A stretch of 64,000 nucleotides of DNA from Nonomuraea rhodomycinica (lineage in GTDB: Bacteria; Actinomycetota; Actinomycetes; Streptosporangiales; Streptosporangiaceae): NCBI RefSeq assembly GCF_013363995.1, contig NZ_JABWGO010000002.1, forward strand, positions 930,001 to 994,000, given 5' to 3'. The position numbers and the translations under genes are program-made. Below are positions 15,227 through 25,217 of this stretch, piece by piece; position 1 is the first letter of the stretch; each line of letters starts with the position of its first letter. Below the pieces are notes generated by a model. It saw only the letters and a list, made by a program, of their open reading frames with translations, searched no databases and was not told where the DNA came from.

Positions 15227-16863
15227 GCCAGGACGGAACCGGCGTGCGGGTCCGTGGCAACGACTACCGCGTCCTGCGGCCGGCCGAGGACTTCACGCCC
15301 AGCCTGCGCGTCAGCGTGATCGTCCCCGCGTACGACAACCAGGACAAGCTGGACCTGGCGCTGGCCGCGCTCGCCCGGCAGACCTACCCGGCCGAGCTCA
15401 CGGAGGTCGTGGTCGTCGACAACGGCAGCGCGCCCCCGCTGCGCCTGCCGGCCGTCCGGCCGCCCGGCACCCGCCTGATCACCTGCGACGCCCCCGGCCG
15501 GGCCGCGGCCCGCAACGCCGGGCTGGCCGAGGCGGGCGGCGACGTCGTGCACTGGCTCGACTCCGACGTGCTGCTGATGCCGGACGCCGTCGAGGCCCAC
15601 ATGCGCTGGCACCACGCCGCGCCCTACCTCGTGGTGACCGGCTACATCCGCTTCACCGGCGCGGCCGTGCCCGCCGAGCTGCCCGACGACCTGGAGGAGG
15701 CGTTCGAGCCGGCCGAACCGCACGGCTGGATCGTCGACCTCGTCGAGCGCACCGACGGCCTGACGGACAACCCGCAGCGGCCCTTCAGCCTGCACGTCGG
15801 CGGCGCCACCTCGGTCGCGGCCCGGCTGATCGAGGCGGCCGGGCCGATGGACGACGACCTCGTCCTCGGCCAGGACACCGAGATGGGCTACCGGCTGGCC
15901 CAGGCCGGTGCGGTGTTCGTGCCCGAGCCGCGGGCCCGCGCCTACCACCTCGGGCCGACCATGCGCATGCGCGACAAGGCGAGCATCGACCGGGTCAGCC
16001 ACGCGTTCGTGGCCGACCGGATCCCCTCCTACCGGTGGTTGCGCTCGCATCCGGGCCGCCAGTGGAAGGTGCCGTACGTCACCGCCGTGGTCGACGGCAC
16101 GGCCGGGTACGAGAGCGTGCGCGCCACGGTGGACGCGCTGCTCGCCGGCACGGTGGCCGACCTGTCGGTCGTCGTCACCGGGCCGTGGGAGTCGCTGGAG
16201 CGCGAGCGCCGCGCCCCGCTCACCGATCCGGAGCTCGACCTGGTGCTCGTCCACGGCCACTACCGGCACGAGGGCCGGGTACGGCTGGCCGAGGCGGCCG
16301 AGGCGGACCCGGCCGTGCCGTACGTGCTGCGCCTGCCGCCGGGCTGGTCGCCGGGGGAGGACAGCCTCGCCCGGCTGCTCGACCTGTGCCGCGACGAGGG
16401 CCTGGGCCTGGTCAGCGTGCTGCTGGAGGAGTCGCCCCACGGGGTGGTGGCGGCCCGGCTCGAACGCACCGCCGCCTTCGCCCGCGCCCGCGTCGTCGCA
16501 CGGCCCGGCGAGGACCTCGACGACGTGGTGGACGAGGTGGCGGGCGTGACGTGGGTCGAGGGGGAGACGTACGCCTTCACCACCGAGCCCACGGCCTTCA
16601 CCGGCCGCCGCAGCGCCCTGCGGGCCCGTGCCGAGGCGCAGGCGGAGATCGCGCGGCTGACCAAGGAGGTCGAACGGCTGCGCGGCCAGGTGGGCAAGTG
16701 GCGCGACGAGGCCGGCCGGTGGCGCAAGAACACGGTCGAGCTGCGCCGCGAGCTCAGCGGCCTGCGCCGTCAGCTCGCCGCCGCCAACCGCGCCCAGCAG
16801 GGCATGCGCGCGCTGCTGTCCATCACGGTCAAACGCGCCCTGGGCAAACGCCCGCGCACCTGA
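15223..16863 (+). CDS. GT2 glycosyltransferase, type A, with C-terminal coiled coil
   Basis: The 546-residue protein starts at the ATG overlapping the previous stop. The GT-A domain shows RVSVIVPAYDNQDKLDLAL, VVVDNGS, the metal motif HWLDSDVLL and GQDTEMGYRLAQAGAVFVPEPRARAYH, as in the other A-type paralogs. The middle region (ESVRATVDALLAGTVADLSVV) is the second shared module. The last 90 residues form a long Arg/Glu coiled coil. It is the closest architectural match of the type-A enzyme at 8134-9852, consistent with duplication of a whole B-A pair followed by inversion. Confidence 0.84.
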   Translation: MSQDGTGVRVRGNDYRVLRPAEDFTPSLRVSVIVPAYDNQDKLDLALAALARQTYPAELTEVVVVDNGSAPPLRLPAVRPPGTRLITCDAPGRAAARNAGLAEAGGDVVHWLDSDVLLMPDAVEAHMRWHHAAPYLVVTGYIRFTGAAVPAELPDDLEEAFEPAEPHGWIVDLVERTDGLTDNPQRPFSLHVGGATSVAARLIEAAGPMDDDLVLGQDTEMGYRLAQAGAVFVPEPRARAYHLGPTMRMRDKASIDRVSHAFVADRIPSYRWLRSHPGRQWKVPYVTAVVDGTAGYESVRATVDALLAGTVADLSVVVTGPWESLERERRAPLTDPELDLVLVHGHYRHEGRVRLAEAAEADPAVPYVLRLPPGWSPGEDSLARLLDLCRDEGLGLVSVLLEESPHGVVAARLERTAAFARARVVARPGEDLDDVVDEVAGVTWVEGETYAFTTEPTAFTGRRSALRARAEAQAEIARLTKEVERLRGQVGKWRDEAGRWRKNTVELRRELSGLRRQLAAANRAQQGMRALLSITVKRALGKRPRT

Positions 16864-16905
16864 TCCCTGCGCCTTGGGCGTACGGCGCTCCAGCGTTCCT
16901 CCGCG

Positions 16906-16923
16906 CGCCCGATTCTTCGGGCG
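16906..16923. terminator. Bidirectional hairpin between convergent glycosyltransferase genes
   Basis: CGCCCGA (16906-16912) and TCGGGCG (16917-16923) form a perfect 7-bp stem with a TTCT loop, 43 bases after the plus-strand stop. The rest of the 267-base gap to 17130 is GC-rich and shows no coding bias. Confidence 0.55.
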
Positions 16924-17130
16924 TGCGTCCTCAACCGCTTCGGTCCTGCCCGCTCGGGCCTGCCGCCGAGCCTCCTGCCCGGGCGCGGCACGCTCGGAAA
17001 GGACGCCCGGGGGAGCGGCGCGACGCGCGGGCGAAAGGGCGTCAGGCTGCGCGGACGGCCGACCCGAAGCACTCACGCGCGCCCCTGGGCAGACCGCCCT
17101 CTCACCTCACCCGCGTCCCCCGAGAGGACG

Positions 17131-18744
17131 TCAGCCCGAGCGGAGGGCGGACTTGAGGCGGCCGAGCAGAGACCGCTCACCCTCCGCCGAGGCCGGCGCG
17201 TGAACCGCGGCCGGCGCGGCCTTGGCCGACGCCGCCGGCTTGGCGACCCGGGCCTCCTCCGCGCCCCCAGATCCCGCGCCCCCGGACTCCGAGGCCCCGG
17301 CCCCTGAGGCGCCGGACCCCGAGGCCGACGTGGCGGAGCCCGAGGCCGGCGCGCCGGGAGCGGCGGAGGACGGGGGAGCGGCCGGCGGCCAGTAGCGGTC
17401 CGGCGCCACGTGCCGCACGCCGTGGGTGGTCGCGATGACCTCGTCCAGGTCGCCGCCCGGCTCGGTCAGCAGCAGCGCCCGGCCGAGCGCGGAGGTGCGT
17501 TCGAGCCGCGCCGAGCGCCCGTCGGGCAGGTCCACGACGAGCACGCCCGTGAGGTCCTTCTGCACGTCCTCGACCATGCGCTCCAGCGTCGCGCGGTGCA
17601 GCGGCACGTCCACCGGCCCCCGGTAGCGGAACGGCGCCGGGGCGGGCGTGGGCGCGGCCTCGTCGATCAGCCTGATCCGGTCGTCGTGGGAGAACAGGTC
17701 ACGCATCAGCCGCAGCTCGAAGCACGGGTCGCCGAGCACCGACCGCCGTCCCTCGCGCAGCAGCGACCACGGCCCGACCAGCGTCACCACCACGTCGTGG
17801 AGCTTGCCGTCCAGCGCGGCGGACACGGCCTGCCGGACGACGGCCTCGGAGGTGTCCGTCACGTCCAGCACGATCTCGACGTACGGCACCAGCCACCGCC
17901 GCCCGCGGTCCTTGCGCAGGTCGCGGCGGAGTGGGACGCGGTGCGCGAGGTACGGCCCGACGGCCCGGACGGCACGCTCGCGGTCGCGGTGCTGGGCGGG
18001 CAGCCCCAGGTGGACGGCCCGCGCCTCCATGTCGGGGACGAACACCACGCCGTGCATGGCCAGCCGGTAGGCGAACTCGGTGTCCTCGCCGCGCAGCACG
18101 GTGGGGTCGAGTCCGCCCACGGCGTGGAAGACCTCGCGCGGCATGGCGACCGTCGGCCCGGTGCACACGTGGTACGGGTTGCGGCTCTTGCGCAGCCCGT
18201 CGGTCTTGGCGATCGTCGCCTCCGTGGAGCTGGCCACCGCCTTGTCCAGGTCGAACAGCTCTCCCAGGTCACGCGCCCGGAAGACCTCGTCCGGGGTGAG
18301 CGGCGGCACCTCGACGAACCGCTTCATCCCGATCGTGACCAGGTAGTCGGTGAGGTGGTGCCAGCGGGCCATCGCCTCGATGTGCTCGCGGCACGGCACC
18401 ATGTCGGCGTCGAGCCGCTGGATGATCTCGCCGTCGGCGGCGTTGGCCCCGGTGTTGACCGCGTTGGCGATGCCCCAGCCGGTCTCCACGGGGACCAGGC
18501 GGGTGTTGTCCGGGCGGATCTCCGGCAGGCGGATCGGCGGCTCGCTGCCGTCGTCCACGACCAGCACCTCCATGAGGTGGCCCGGGTACGTCTGCGCGGC
18601 GAGCGCCGCGAGCGTCAGGTCCAGGTGCGGCCCGCCGTGCGCGGGAATCACCACGCTCACGGACAGGGCAGGTGTCCAGGCGCCGAGCTCCGGCTGCTGC
18701 AAAGGAGAAAAGTCGTTCTGCGTCATGGCAGGACGCGCGTTCAT
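17131..18744 (-). CDS. GT2 glycosyltransferase, type A, with Ala/Ser/Gly-rich linker
   Basis: The 537-residue protein has the GT-A signature SVSVVIPAHGGPHLDLTLAAL, VLVVDDGSEPP, the metal motif IQRLDADMVPC and RGEDTEFAYRLAMHGVVFVPDMEARAVH. It then carries the second module of the A-type family. Residues about 435-500 are a low-complexity Ser/Gly/Ala stretch instead of a coiled coil, and the end (RSLLGRLKSALRSG) is basic and amphipathic, possibly membrane-touching. The ATG at 18744 follows AGGGGG; an internal ATG six codons in (MTQNDF) is an alternative. It is transcribed alone, divergent from thrC. Confidence 0.82.
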   Translation of the reverse strand: MNARPAMTQNDFSPLQQPELGAWTPALSVSVVIPAHGGPHLDLTLAALAAQTYPGHLMEVLVVDDGSEPPIRLPEIRPDNTRLVPVETGWGIANAVNTGANAADGEIIQRLDADMVPCREHIEAMARWHHLTDYLVTIGMKRFVEVPPLTPDEVFRARDLGELFDLDKAVASSTEATIAKTDGLRKSRNPYHVCTGPTVAMPREVFHAVGGLDPTVLRGEDTEFAYRLAMHGVVFVPDMEARAVHLGLPAQHRDRERAVRAVGPYLAHRVPLRRDLRKDRGRRWLVPYVEIVLDVTDTSEAVVRQAVSAALDGKLHDVVVTLVGPWSLLREGRRSVLGDPCFELRLMRDLFSHDDRIRLIDEAAPTPAPAPFRYRGPVDVPLHRATLERMVEDVQKDLTGVLVVDLPDGRSARLERTSALGRALLLTEPGGDLDEVIATTHGVRHVAPDRYWPPAAPPSSAAPGAPASGSATSASGSGASGAGASESGGAGSGGAEEARVAKPAASAKAAPAAVHAPASAEGERSLLGRLKSALRSG

Positions 18745-18911
18745 GTTGGTGACCCCCTGGCCGAGACTTTATCGGGAGATGCTGAGAATTTCCTGTAATG
18801 CGGGACACCCGTCGCCACCGCCTCGGGACCGGTCCGGCCTGTGGACGGCGGTCGGCGGCGCACCCCGGCACCCCGTACACTCGGGCGCAACACCGCAGGC
18901 AGGGAGTCATC

Positions 18912-19970
18912 ATGAGCAGGTCGTGGCGTGGCCTCATCGAGGAGTACCGAGAGCGTCTTCCGGTCACCACGAAGACGCCGGTCGTCACGCTTCTGGAGGG
19001 CGGCACGCCCCTGGTGCCCGCGCACCGCGTCTCGGCCCTCACCGGCTGTGACGTCTACCTCAAGGTCGAGGGCGCCAACCCGACCGGCAGCTTCAAGGAC
19101 CGTGGCATGACCATGGCCATCAGCAAGGCCGTCGAGGAGGGCGCCAAGGCGGTCATCTGCGCCTCCACCGGCAACACCTCGGCCTCGGCCGCCGCCTACG
19201 CCGTGCGCGCCGGGCTCACCTGCGCCGTGCTCGTGCCCCGCGGCAAGATCGCCATGGGCAAGCTGGCCCAGGCCCTCGTCCACGGCGCCACCCTGCTCCA
19301 GGTCGAGGGGTCGTTCGACGACTGCCTGGAGATGACCCGCAAGCTGTCCTCCAGCTACCCCATCGCGCTGGTCAACTCGGTCAACCCGTTCCGGCTCCAG
19401 GGCCAGAAGACGGCCGCGTTCGAGATCGTCGACACGCTCGGCGACGCGCCCGACATCCACTGCATCCCGGTGGGCAACGCCGGCAACATCTCCGCGTACT
19501 GGATGGGCTACAAGGAGTACCTCGCCGACGGCGTGGCGTCGAAGGCGCCGCGGATGTTCGGCTTCCAGGCGAGCGGCGCCGCGCCGATCGTGACCGGCGC
19601 GCCCGTCGCCCACCCGCACACGATCGCCACCGCCATCCGCATCGGCAACCCCGCCTCGTGGGACCTGGCCACCGCCGCCCGCGACGAGTCCGGCGGCGCC
19701 ATCGAGTCGGTCACCGACCGGCAGATCGCCGCCGCGTACAAGCTGCTGGCCCAGGAGGAGGGCGTGTTCGTCGAACTGGCCTCGGCGGCCAGCGTCGCCG
19801 GTCTGCTCCAGGCGCACGCCGCGGGCCTCGTCGAGCCGGGGCAGCGGATCGTCTGCACGGTCACGGGCAACGGCCTGAAGGACCCCGACTGGGCCATCTC
19901 CGGCGCCCCGGCGCCGGTCACGGTGCCCATCGACGTCCACGCGGCGGCCGCGGCCCTCGGCCTGGCCTGA
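18912..19970 (+). CDS. thrC: Threonine synthase
   Basis: The 352-residue PLP enzyme converts O-phosphohomoserine to threonine. The Schiff-base lysine is Lys62 in the [10 protein letters not shown] motif, and the phosphate-binding and Asn/Gly loops ([26 protein letters not shown]) are intact. Length equals the short actinobacterial ThrC class. CAGGGAG precedes the ATG. thrB lies 91 bases downstream, the standard actinobacterial order, though thrA (hom) is not in the window. A 19-bp tandem repeat follows its stop codon. Confidence 0.96.
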   Translation: MSRSWRGLIEEYRERLPVTTKTPVVTLLEGGTPLVPAHRVSALTGCDVYLKVEGANPTGSFKDRGMTMAISKAVEEGAKAVICASTGNTSASAAAYAVRAGLTCAVLVPRGKIAMGKLAQALVHGATLLQVEGSFDDCLEMTRKLSSSYPIALVNSVNPFRLQGQKTAAFEIVDTLGDAPDIHCIPVGNAGNISAYWMGYKEYLADGVASKAPRMFGFQASGAAPIVTGAPVAHPHTIATAIRIGNPASWDLATAARDESGGAIESVTDRQIAAAYKLLAQEEGVFVELASAASVAGLLQAHAAGLVEPGQRIVCTVTGNGLKDPDWAISGAPAPVTVPIDVHAAAAALGLA

Positions 19971-20007
19971 CCCGCGTCACAACACGGAACCCGCGTCACA
20001 ACACGGA
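19971..20007. repeat. 19-bp tandem duplication just after thrC
   Basis: CCCGCGTCACAACACGGA occurs at 19971-19988 and again at 19990-20007, directly after the TGA. It is non-coding and another example of a short duplication at a gene's 3' end. Confidence 0.8.
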
Positions 20008-20061
20008 CGAGCCGGAACCCCGGCCCGCGATCGCGGCGTGTGGAGAGGAAGACCTGAACGG

Positions 20062-20979
20062 ATGGGTAGCGTGCTGATCCGCGTGCCGGCCACGTCGGCC
20101 AACCTGGGCCCCGGCTTCGACGCGCTCGGCCTCGCCGTCGGCCTGCACGACGAGGTGGAGGCGGAGCTGACCGCCGGGCCCGGCGTCGAGGTGACGGTGC
20201 GCGGCGAGGGCGCGGGCGAGGTGGACCTCGGCGAGGGCCATCTGATCGTCAGCACCATGCGGCGCGCGTTCGACCGCATGGGGGTCGCGCAGCCGGCCGG
20301 CATCCGGGTGAACTGCCTCAACCGCATCCCGCACGCCCGCGGCCTCGGCTCGTCGTCGGCGGCGATCTGCGCCGGCATCCTCGCCGCCCGCGCGCTCGCC
20401 TCGCCCGACGCGGCCGCCGCGTTCGGCGACGACGAGGTGTTCGCGCTGGCCACCGAGATGGAGGGGCACCCCGACAACGTGGCCCCGTGCCTCGCGGGCG
20501 GCCTCACCGTGGCCTGGATGGAGCAGTCCGGCGCACCGCGTATGGTGAAGCTGGCCCTCGACCCGCGGGTGCGTCCCGTCGTGCTCGTCCCGGCGACACG
20601 GCTGGCCACGGAGAAGGCGCGGGGGCTGCTTCCGAAGGACGTGCCCCACAAGGACGCCTCCTTCAACGCCGGCAGAGCCGCGTTGCTGATCGCCGCGCTG
20701 ACTCAGCGCCCCGATCGGGAGCTGCTCATGGCGGCGACGGAAGACCGGCTCCACCAGCACTATCGCGCGCCTGCCATGCCTCGGAGCGCGGACCTGGTAG
20801 AACGGCTGCGTGCGGCGGGCGTGCCCGCCGTCGTCTCCGGCGCGGGTCCCACGGTCCTTGCGTTTTCGACACCGGATTCGCAGGATTTGATCGCGCCCGA
20901 AGTGGGTAATGACTGGCACATCCAGCAAATGGACGTCGACCAGGTCGGTGCGAACGTTCAGTTTCCCGAGACACGCTGA
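20062..20979 (+). CDS. thrB: Homoserine kinase
   Basis: The 305-residue GHMP kinase phosphorylates homoserine, feeding ThrC. The N-terminal ATSANLGPGFDALGLA and the ATP-binding motif IPHARGLGSSSAAICAG are diagnostic, as is the C-terminal GAGPTVLAF. The start is taken at ATG 20062 after GGAGAGG; a GTG three codons later also fits the family N-terminus (VLIRVPATSANLGPG). It is probably co-transcribed with thrC. Cytosolic, threonine branch of the aspartate pathway. Confidence 0.95.
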   Translation: MGSVLIRVPATSANLGPGFDALGLAVGLHDEVEAELTAGPGVEVTVRGEGAGEVDLGEGHLIVSTMRRAFDRMGVAQPAGIRVNCLNRIPHARGLGSSSAAICAGILAARALASPDAAAAFGDDEVFALATEMEGHPDNVAPCLAGGLTVAWMEQSGAPRMVKLALDPRVRPVVLVPATRLATEKARGLLPKDVPHKDASFNAGRAALLIAALTQRPDRELLMAATEDRLHQHYRAPAMPRSADLVERLRAAGVPAVVSGAGPTVLAFSTPDSQDLIAPEVGNDWHIQQMDVDQVGANVQFPETR

Positions 20980-21436
20980 TGCCTCTTTAGACCTCCAGGG
21001 AATAGCCGTGTGCGCTGGTGATGTTAGGCTGATAGCCGCACCAGATGCCCCTCTGTTGGGTGCGTGCTTGTCAGCCACACATCGCTGCATCATGCTTCAC
21101 GTCGCGAGGCGTGGGCAGCGCGGCTGTCTCCCCGGAACCCGTCGCCTCCGGTTGGCCCACACCCGGTTGGCCCGACGCGAGGCGGCGACGACGGGGATCT
21201 GCGCGTTCGAATCACCTCGACATCTGGCTGGCGACAGCAATCTGGGGGGTGTCTTCCACGCGCCACCGGCCTGTGGCTGCCTGGACGAGCCTCTCCCGAT
21301 GAGTGGCGACCGTCCCCAGCGGCGGCCGAAGATCGCAACGTGCACCCCGACCCGGTCTGTTGCTCCGGATCGCAAGCACCTCCGGGACGCCCGGCAGAAC
21401 GAAACCGGCGCCCGACCCCTGGGAAGGACCTTTTAG
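20980..21436 (+). other. Long untranslated leader upstream of rho
   Basis: The 457 bases have no ORF with convincing codon bias. A TAGGCT -10-like hexamer is at 21025-21030 with only a weak -35. This would give a leader of about 400 bases. Long leaders on rho allow Rho-dependent autoregulation in several bacteria; here that is inferred from length and position only. C-rich, G-poor stretches such as the one near 21230-21300 would suit Rho loading. Confidence 0.45.
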
Positions 21437-23473
21437 TTGAGCGACACCACCGAACTCCTCTCCGACGCATCAGGCTCGCCTGCGCAGCCGGCGTCCGGCG
21501 ACACCCCCTCCCGTGCCGCGAAGCCTCGCGCGCGTCGCTCCGGCACCGGCCTGTCCGCGAAGGTGCTGCCCGAGCTGCAGAAGATGGCCGCCGAGCTGGG
21601 CATCAGCGGCACCGGACGCATGCGGAAGAGCCAGCTCATCGCGGCCATCCAGGAGAAGCAGGGCGGCTCCGCGGAGGGCGCGAGCGCGCCCGCTCCCGTG
21701 GCCGAGGCACCCGCCGTGACGGAAGCGGCTCCCGCGGCTGAGCGCCCCACCCGGGCCCGCAGGGAACGTTCCCGCGTCAAGCCCGCCGACGACCCCGCGC
21801 CGCAGGCCGCCGAGCCCGCCGCCGCCCCGGCCGAGCCGGTGGCCGCCGCCGCTCCGGCCGTCGTGGCCGAGCCGGCCGTCGAGCAGCCCGCGCAGTCCGG
21901 TGACACGGCGCAGGGCGACCCGCGCGGCGACCGCGGCGAGAGCCGCCGCGAGCGGCGCAGCCGCGGCGAGCGCCGCGAGCGTGGCGAGCGCACCGGCAAC
22001 GACCGCTCCGCCGGTGACCGCGGCGACCGCGGTGAGGGCGGCCGTGACGGCAGCCGCGACGGCGGCCGTGACGGCGGTCGCGACAACGTCCGTGACGGCC
22101 GTGACGGTCGCGACGGCCGTGACCAGCGCGCCGCCGACGCCGGTGGCCGCGACCAGCGCGGCGACCGTGGCGACCGCGCCGACCAGCGTGACCGTGGCGA
22201 CCAGCGTGACCGTGACCAGCGCGGTGGCGACGACGACGAGCGCGGCGGGCGCGGTCGTCGCGGCCGGTTCAGGGAGCGCAACCGCGGCCGTGGCCGCGAC
22301 CGCTTCGAGGGCGGCGAGCCCACGATCGGCGAGGACGACGTCCTGATCCCGATCGCCGGCATCCTCGACATCCTCGACAACTACGCGTTCGTGCGCACCA
22401 GCGGCTACCTGCCCGGCAGCAACGACGTCTACGTCTCGATCGCGCAGATCCGCCGCAACGGCCTGCGCAAGGGCGACGTCATCACCGGCGCCGTCCGGCA
22501 GCCGCGCGAGGGCGAGCGCCGCGAGAAGTTCAACGCCCTGGTCCGCCTCGACACCGTCAACGGCATGGACCCGGAGCAGGCCCGCAACCGGCCCGACTTC
22601 AACAAGCTGACGCCGCTCTACCCGCAGGAGCGCCTGCGGCTGGAGACCGAGCCGAACATCCTCACCACGAGGATCATCGACCTCGTCTCCCCGATCGGCA
22701 AGGGCCAGCGCGGCCTCATCGTCTCGCCGCCCAAGGCCGGCAAGACGATGGTGCTGCAGTCGATCGCCAACGCGATCACCCGCAACAACCCCGAGTGCCA
22801 CCTCATGGTCGTGCTCGTGGACGAGCGGCCCGAAGAGGTCACCGACATGCAGCGGTCGGTCAAGGGCGAGGTCATCCACTCGACCTTCGACCGTCCCGCC
22901 GAGGACCACACCACGGTCGCCGAGCTCGCCATCGAGCGGGCCAAGCGTCTGGTGGAGCTGGGCCACGACGTGGTCGTCCTGCTCGACTCGATCACCCGTC
23001 TGGGCCGCGCCTACAACCTCGCGGCGCCGGCCTCGGGCCGCATCCTGTCCGGTGGTGTCGACTCCACGGCGCTCTACCCGCCCAAGCGCTTCTTCGGCGC
23101 CGCCCGCAACATCGAGAACGGCGGCTCGCTGACGATCCTCGCCACGGCCCTGGTCGAGACCGGGTCCAAGATGGACGAGGTCATCTTCGAGGAGTTCAAG
23201 GGCACGGGCAACATGGAGCTCAAGCTCAACCGTTCCCTGGCCGACAAGCGCATCTTCCCCGCGGTGGACGTCGACGCGTCCGGCACCCGTAAGGAAGAGA
23301 TCCTCATGGCCAAGGAGGAGCTCCAGATCGTCTGGAAGCTCCGCCGCGTCCTGCACGCGCTGGACATGCAGCAGGCTCTGGAGCTTCTCCTGGAGAAGAT
23401 GAAGGAGACCAAGTCCAACGCGGAGTTCCTCCTGCAGGTCCAGAAGACCACGGTGAGCAACGACCGCGACTGA
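21437..23473 (+). CDS. rho: Transcription termination factor Rho, actinobacterial long form
   Basis: The 678-residue protein starts with TTG, supported by GAAGGACC upstream and an actinobacterial-type LSDTTELL N-terminus. Residues about 35-80 are the Rho-N helical domain. Residues about 150-295 are an Arg/Asp/Gly-rich insert with [14 protein letters not shown] repeats, typical of high-GC actinobacteria. The cold-shock RNA-binding domain and hexameric ATPase follow, with Walker A PPKAGKT at 431-437 and Walker [17 protein letters not shown]. It is an RNA-dependent ATPase that ends transcription; the insert may add RNA binding or condensation. A strong terminator follows. Confidence 0.97.
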   Translation: MSDTTELLSDASGSPAQPASGDTPSRAAKPRARRSGTGLSAKVLPELQKMAAELGISGTGRMRKSQLIAAIQEKQGGSAEGASAPAPVAEAPAVTEAAPAAERPTRARRERSRVKPADDPAPQAAEPAAAPAEPVAAAAPAVVAEPAVEQPAQSGDTAQGDPRGDRGESRRERRSRGERRERGERTGNDRSAGDRGDRGEGGRDGSRDGGRDGGRDNVRDGRDGRDGRDQRAADAGGRDQRGDRGDRADQRDRGDQRDRDQRGGDDDERGGRGRRGRFRERNRGRGRDRFEGGEPTIGEDDVLIPIAGILDILDNYAFVRTSGYLPGSNDVYVSIAQIRRNGLRKGDVITGAVRQPREGERREKFNALVRLDTVNGMDPEQARNRPDFNKLTPLYPQERLRLETEPNILTTRIIDLVSPIGKGQRGLIVSPPKAGKTMVLQSIANAITRNNPECHLMVVLVDERPEEVTDMQRSVKGEVIHSTFDRPAEDHTTVAELAIERAKRLVELGHDVVVLLDSITRLGRAYNLAAPASGRILSGGVDSTALYPPKRFFGAARNIENGGSLTILATALVETGSKMDEVIFEEFKGTGNMELKLNRSLADKRIFPAVDVDASGTRKEEILMAKEELQIVWKLRRVLHALDMQQALELLLEKMKETKSNAEFLLQVQKTTVSNDRD

Positions 23474-23484
23474 CGCACGCGACG

Positions 23485-23520
23485 AAAAGGGGCGACCGGG
23501 ACCTCCCGGCCGCCCCTTTC
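23485..23520 (+). terminator. rho terminator
   Basis: AAAGGGGCGACCGGGA pairs with TCCCGGCCGCCCCTTT (one mismatch), a 16-bp stem with a very short loop, about a dozen bases after the rho stop. The A-tract before and T-run within the arm make it usable in both directions. Confidence 0.85.
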
Positions 23521-23646
23521 GCGTCCCAGGGCGGTCCCGTGCCGCGAGGGACCGTGTCCCGTCACGCGCGCGTCCCGCCTGCCGGTCACGACGGACGCCC
23601 GCCGACGGTCCACGGGCACCGCCCGTGTCCCGCCGGCGGGACGCCC

Positions 23647-24675
23647 TCAGGGCCGGACGTCCACGAACTCCTGCGGCGACAGGGCGCTGCGGGCCGTGGC
23701 CGTGCCCGGCACCTTGACGCGGAAGTAGCCGTCCTTGCGGGCCGGGTACGTCTTGACGTACCTGCCCGAGGCGTTGCTCTTGGCGTAGCCCAGCAGCTTG
23801 TACGTCTTGGCGCCCTTGGCCTTGAAGTACACCTCCAGCCGCTTGCCCGGGTACGCCTTGGAGCCCCGGTAGACCTTGCCCTGGACCTTGATCGGACGGC
23901 CCTTGGCCGCCGTGGCCGGGGCGCTGATCGTCACCCTGGTCCGCGCCTTCTTGGACGCGCCCCCGGCGGGGGCCTTCACGGTGAACGAGGCGACGCCCTT
24001 GACGGCCTGGCCGCCGCGGGTGGCCGTCACCTCCAGCGTCCAGGAGCCGGGCGCGGTGTCGTCGGCGAAGTACGTCTCACCGCGGTAGGAGCCGTCCGAG
24101 TAGAGCGCGAGGTCGCCCAGGTCGAACGCCTCGTTGCTCTCGTCGCTGATCAGCTTGGCCGACACGGACGTGGCGTCGGTGACCCCCGCCCGCACCGAGA
24201 CCTTGACGTCCTTGCCCTTGACGAGCTGCACCGGGTCCGGCCGCACCGACGCGTCGCGGATGCCCTGCCGGGCCGAGACGCCGATCGTGAAGGCGTTGTC
24301 CCGGACGGCGCCGTTGCGGGTGACCTTGACGGTCATCCGCCAGTCGCCGGCGGGGTCGTCCTTGCCGATGCCGAACCGGCCGGTCACGGCGGTCTCCGCC
24401 GCCGTGGACGGCCGGAAGTCGAAGCCCACCGGCCGCTCGGAGCCGCCGGGCGGCGTGATGGTGCCGTTGACGGCGCTGACGGTCCCCGGGTCCTTCAGCT
24501 GCAGCGTCACGGTCACCTCGACGTCCTTGTCGAGCGGGATGAACGCGTCGGACGAGGCCGCCCCGGAGAAGTCCGGGCCGGCCGTGGCCGCGTTCGCGGC
24601 CGAGAGGTGCACACCTCCGAGGAGAAGCGCAGCCCCCGTAGCGGCCGCCATGAGCAGCCGCATCCCCTTGATCAT
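23647..24675 (-). CDS. Secreted multi-domain Ig-like protein
   Basis: The 342-residue protein has a Sec signal peptide (MIKGMRLLMAAATGAALLLGG, cleavage after SAANA near residue 29). At least three beta-sandwich repeats follow with alternating VTV-type strands, and a C-terminal domain contains RVTISAPATAAKGRPIKVQGKVYRG, the pattern of Ig-like/Big or FnIII-type modules. It lacks LPXTG or a transmembrane anchor, so it is probably released or loosely wall-bound. It sits between rho and rpmE, which are neighbours in mycobacteria, so it is an insertion in that string. No enzymatic motif. AAGGA precedes the ATG. Confidence 0.72.
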   Translation of the reverse strand: MIKGMRLLMAAATGAALLLGGVHLSAANAATAGPDFSGAASSDAFIPLDKDVEVTVTLQLKDPGTVSAVNGTITPPGGSERPVGFDFRPSTAAETAVTGRFGIGKDDPAGDWRMTVKVTRNGAVRDNAFTIGVSARQGIRDASVRPDPVQLVKGKDVKVSVRAGVTDATSVSAKLISDESNEAFDLGDLALYSDGSYRGETYFADDTAPGSWTLEVTATRGGQAVKGVASFTVKAPAGGASKKARTRVTISAPATAAKGRPIKVQGKVYRGSKAYPGKRLEVYFKAKGAKTYKLLGYAKSNASGRYVKTYPARKDGYFRVKVPGTATARSALSPQEFVDVRP

Positions 24676-24905
24676 CTGATCGCAATCCTTATGAGACGTA
24701 AGTGATGGTTTGTGCGGGGGGAGCCTAGTGCGCCGGTCATGACCCCGTCATAAGGATTCGCCATACGGACGGGGGGAATGCCGTGTGGCCTGGGCTGGTT
24801 GAAGGATCTGGCACACTGGTAGCTGACCCGTAGCGGTTCCGGCTCCCGCCGACGCGCTCGACGCGTCATCAGGCGACCCGGCGGCCGCACCCCGAAAGGA
24901 CAGCA
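24676..24905. promoter_or_regulatory. Divergent promoter region before rpmE
   Basis: The 230 bases separate the secreted-protein gene and rpmE. TTGAAG at 24799-24804 with the TGGCACACTGGTAGCT segment downstream is a plausible rpmE promoter core, but the -10 spacing (about 15) is short. Nothing else is recognised. Confidence 0.4.
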
Positions 24906-25124
24906 ATGAAGCGCGACATCCACCCTGACTACAACGTGACCCAGGTGACCTGCACCTGCGGCAACACCTTCACCACGCGCAGCACCGCGAAGAACGGCGT
25001 CATCCACGCCGACGTGTGCTCCGCCTGCCACCCGTTCTACACGGGCAAGCAGAAGATCCTCGACACCGGCGGCCGGGTGGCCCGCTTCGAGAAGCGCTTC
25101 GGCAAGAAGGCCTCGGGCAAGTAG
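24906..25124 (+). CDS. rpmE: 50S ribosomal protein L31 (zinc-binding type)
   Basis: The 72-residue protein [20 protein letters not shown] carries Cys16 and Cys18 plus a CSAC pair at about residues 37-40, so it is the zinc-containing C+ form rather than the zinc-independent paralog expressed on zinc starvation. It binds the 50S subunit and bridges to the 30S head. AAAGGA precedes the ATG. A strong hairpin terminator follows before prfA. Confidence 0.96.
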   Translation: MKRDIHPDYNVTQVTCTCGNTFTTRSTAKNGVIHADVCSACHPFYTGKQKILDTGGRVARFEKRFGKKASGK

Positions 25125-25132
25125 CTTCACCG

Positions 25133-25175
25133 ACGCCGGCCCGGACGCACACAAGAGGTGCGGCCGGGTCGGCGT
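25133..25175 (+). terminator. rpmE terminator
   Basis: Bases 25133-25150 pair with 25158-25175 over 18 bp with one mismatch and one G-U pair, starting nine bases after the rpmE stop. Only a weak T-rich tail follows. It should separate abundant L31 mRNA from prfA. Confidence 0.8.
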
Positions 25176-25217
25176 TGTTGGTGAACGGCCGGAAAAACCC
25201 AAGCAGAAGGACCCACG

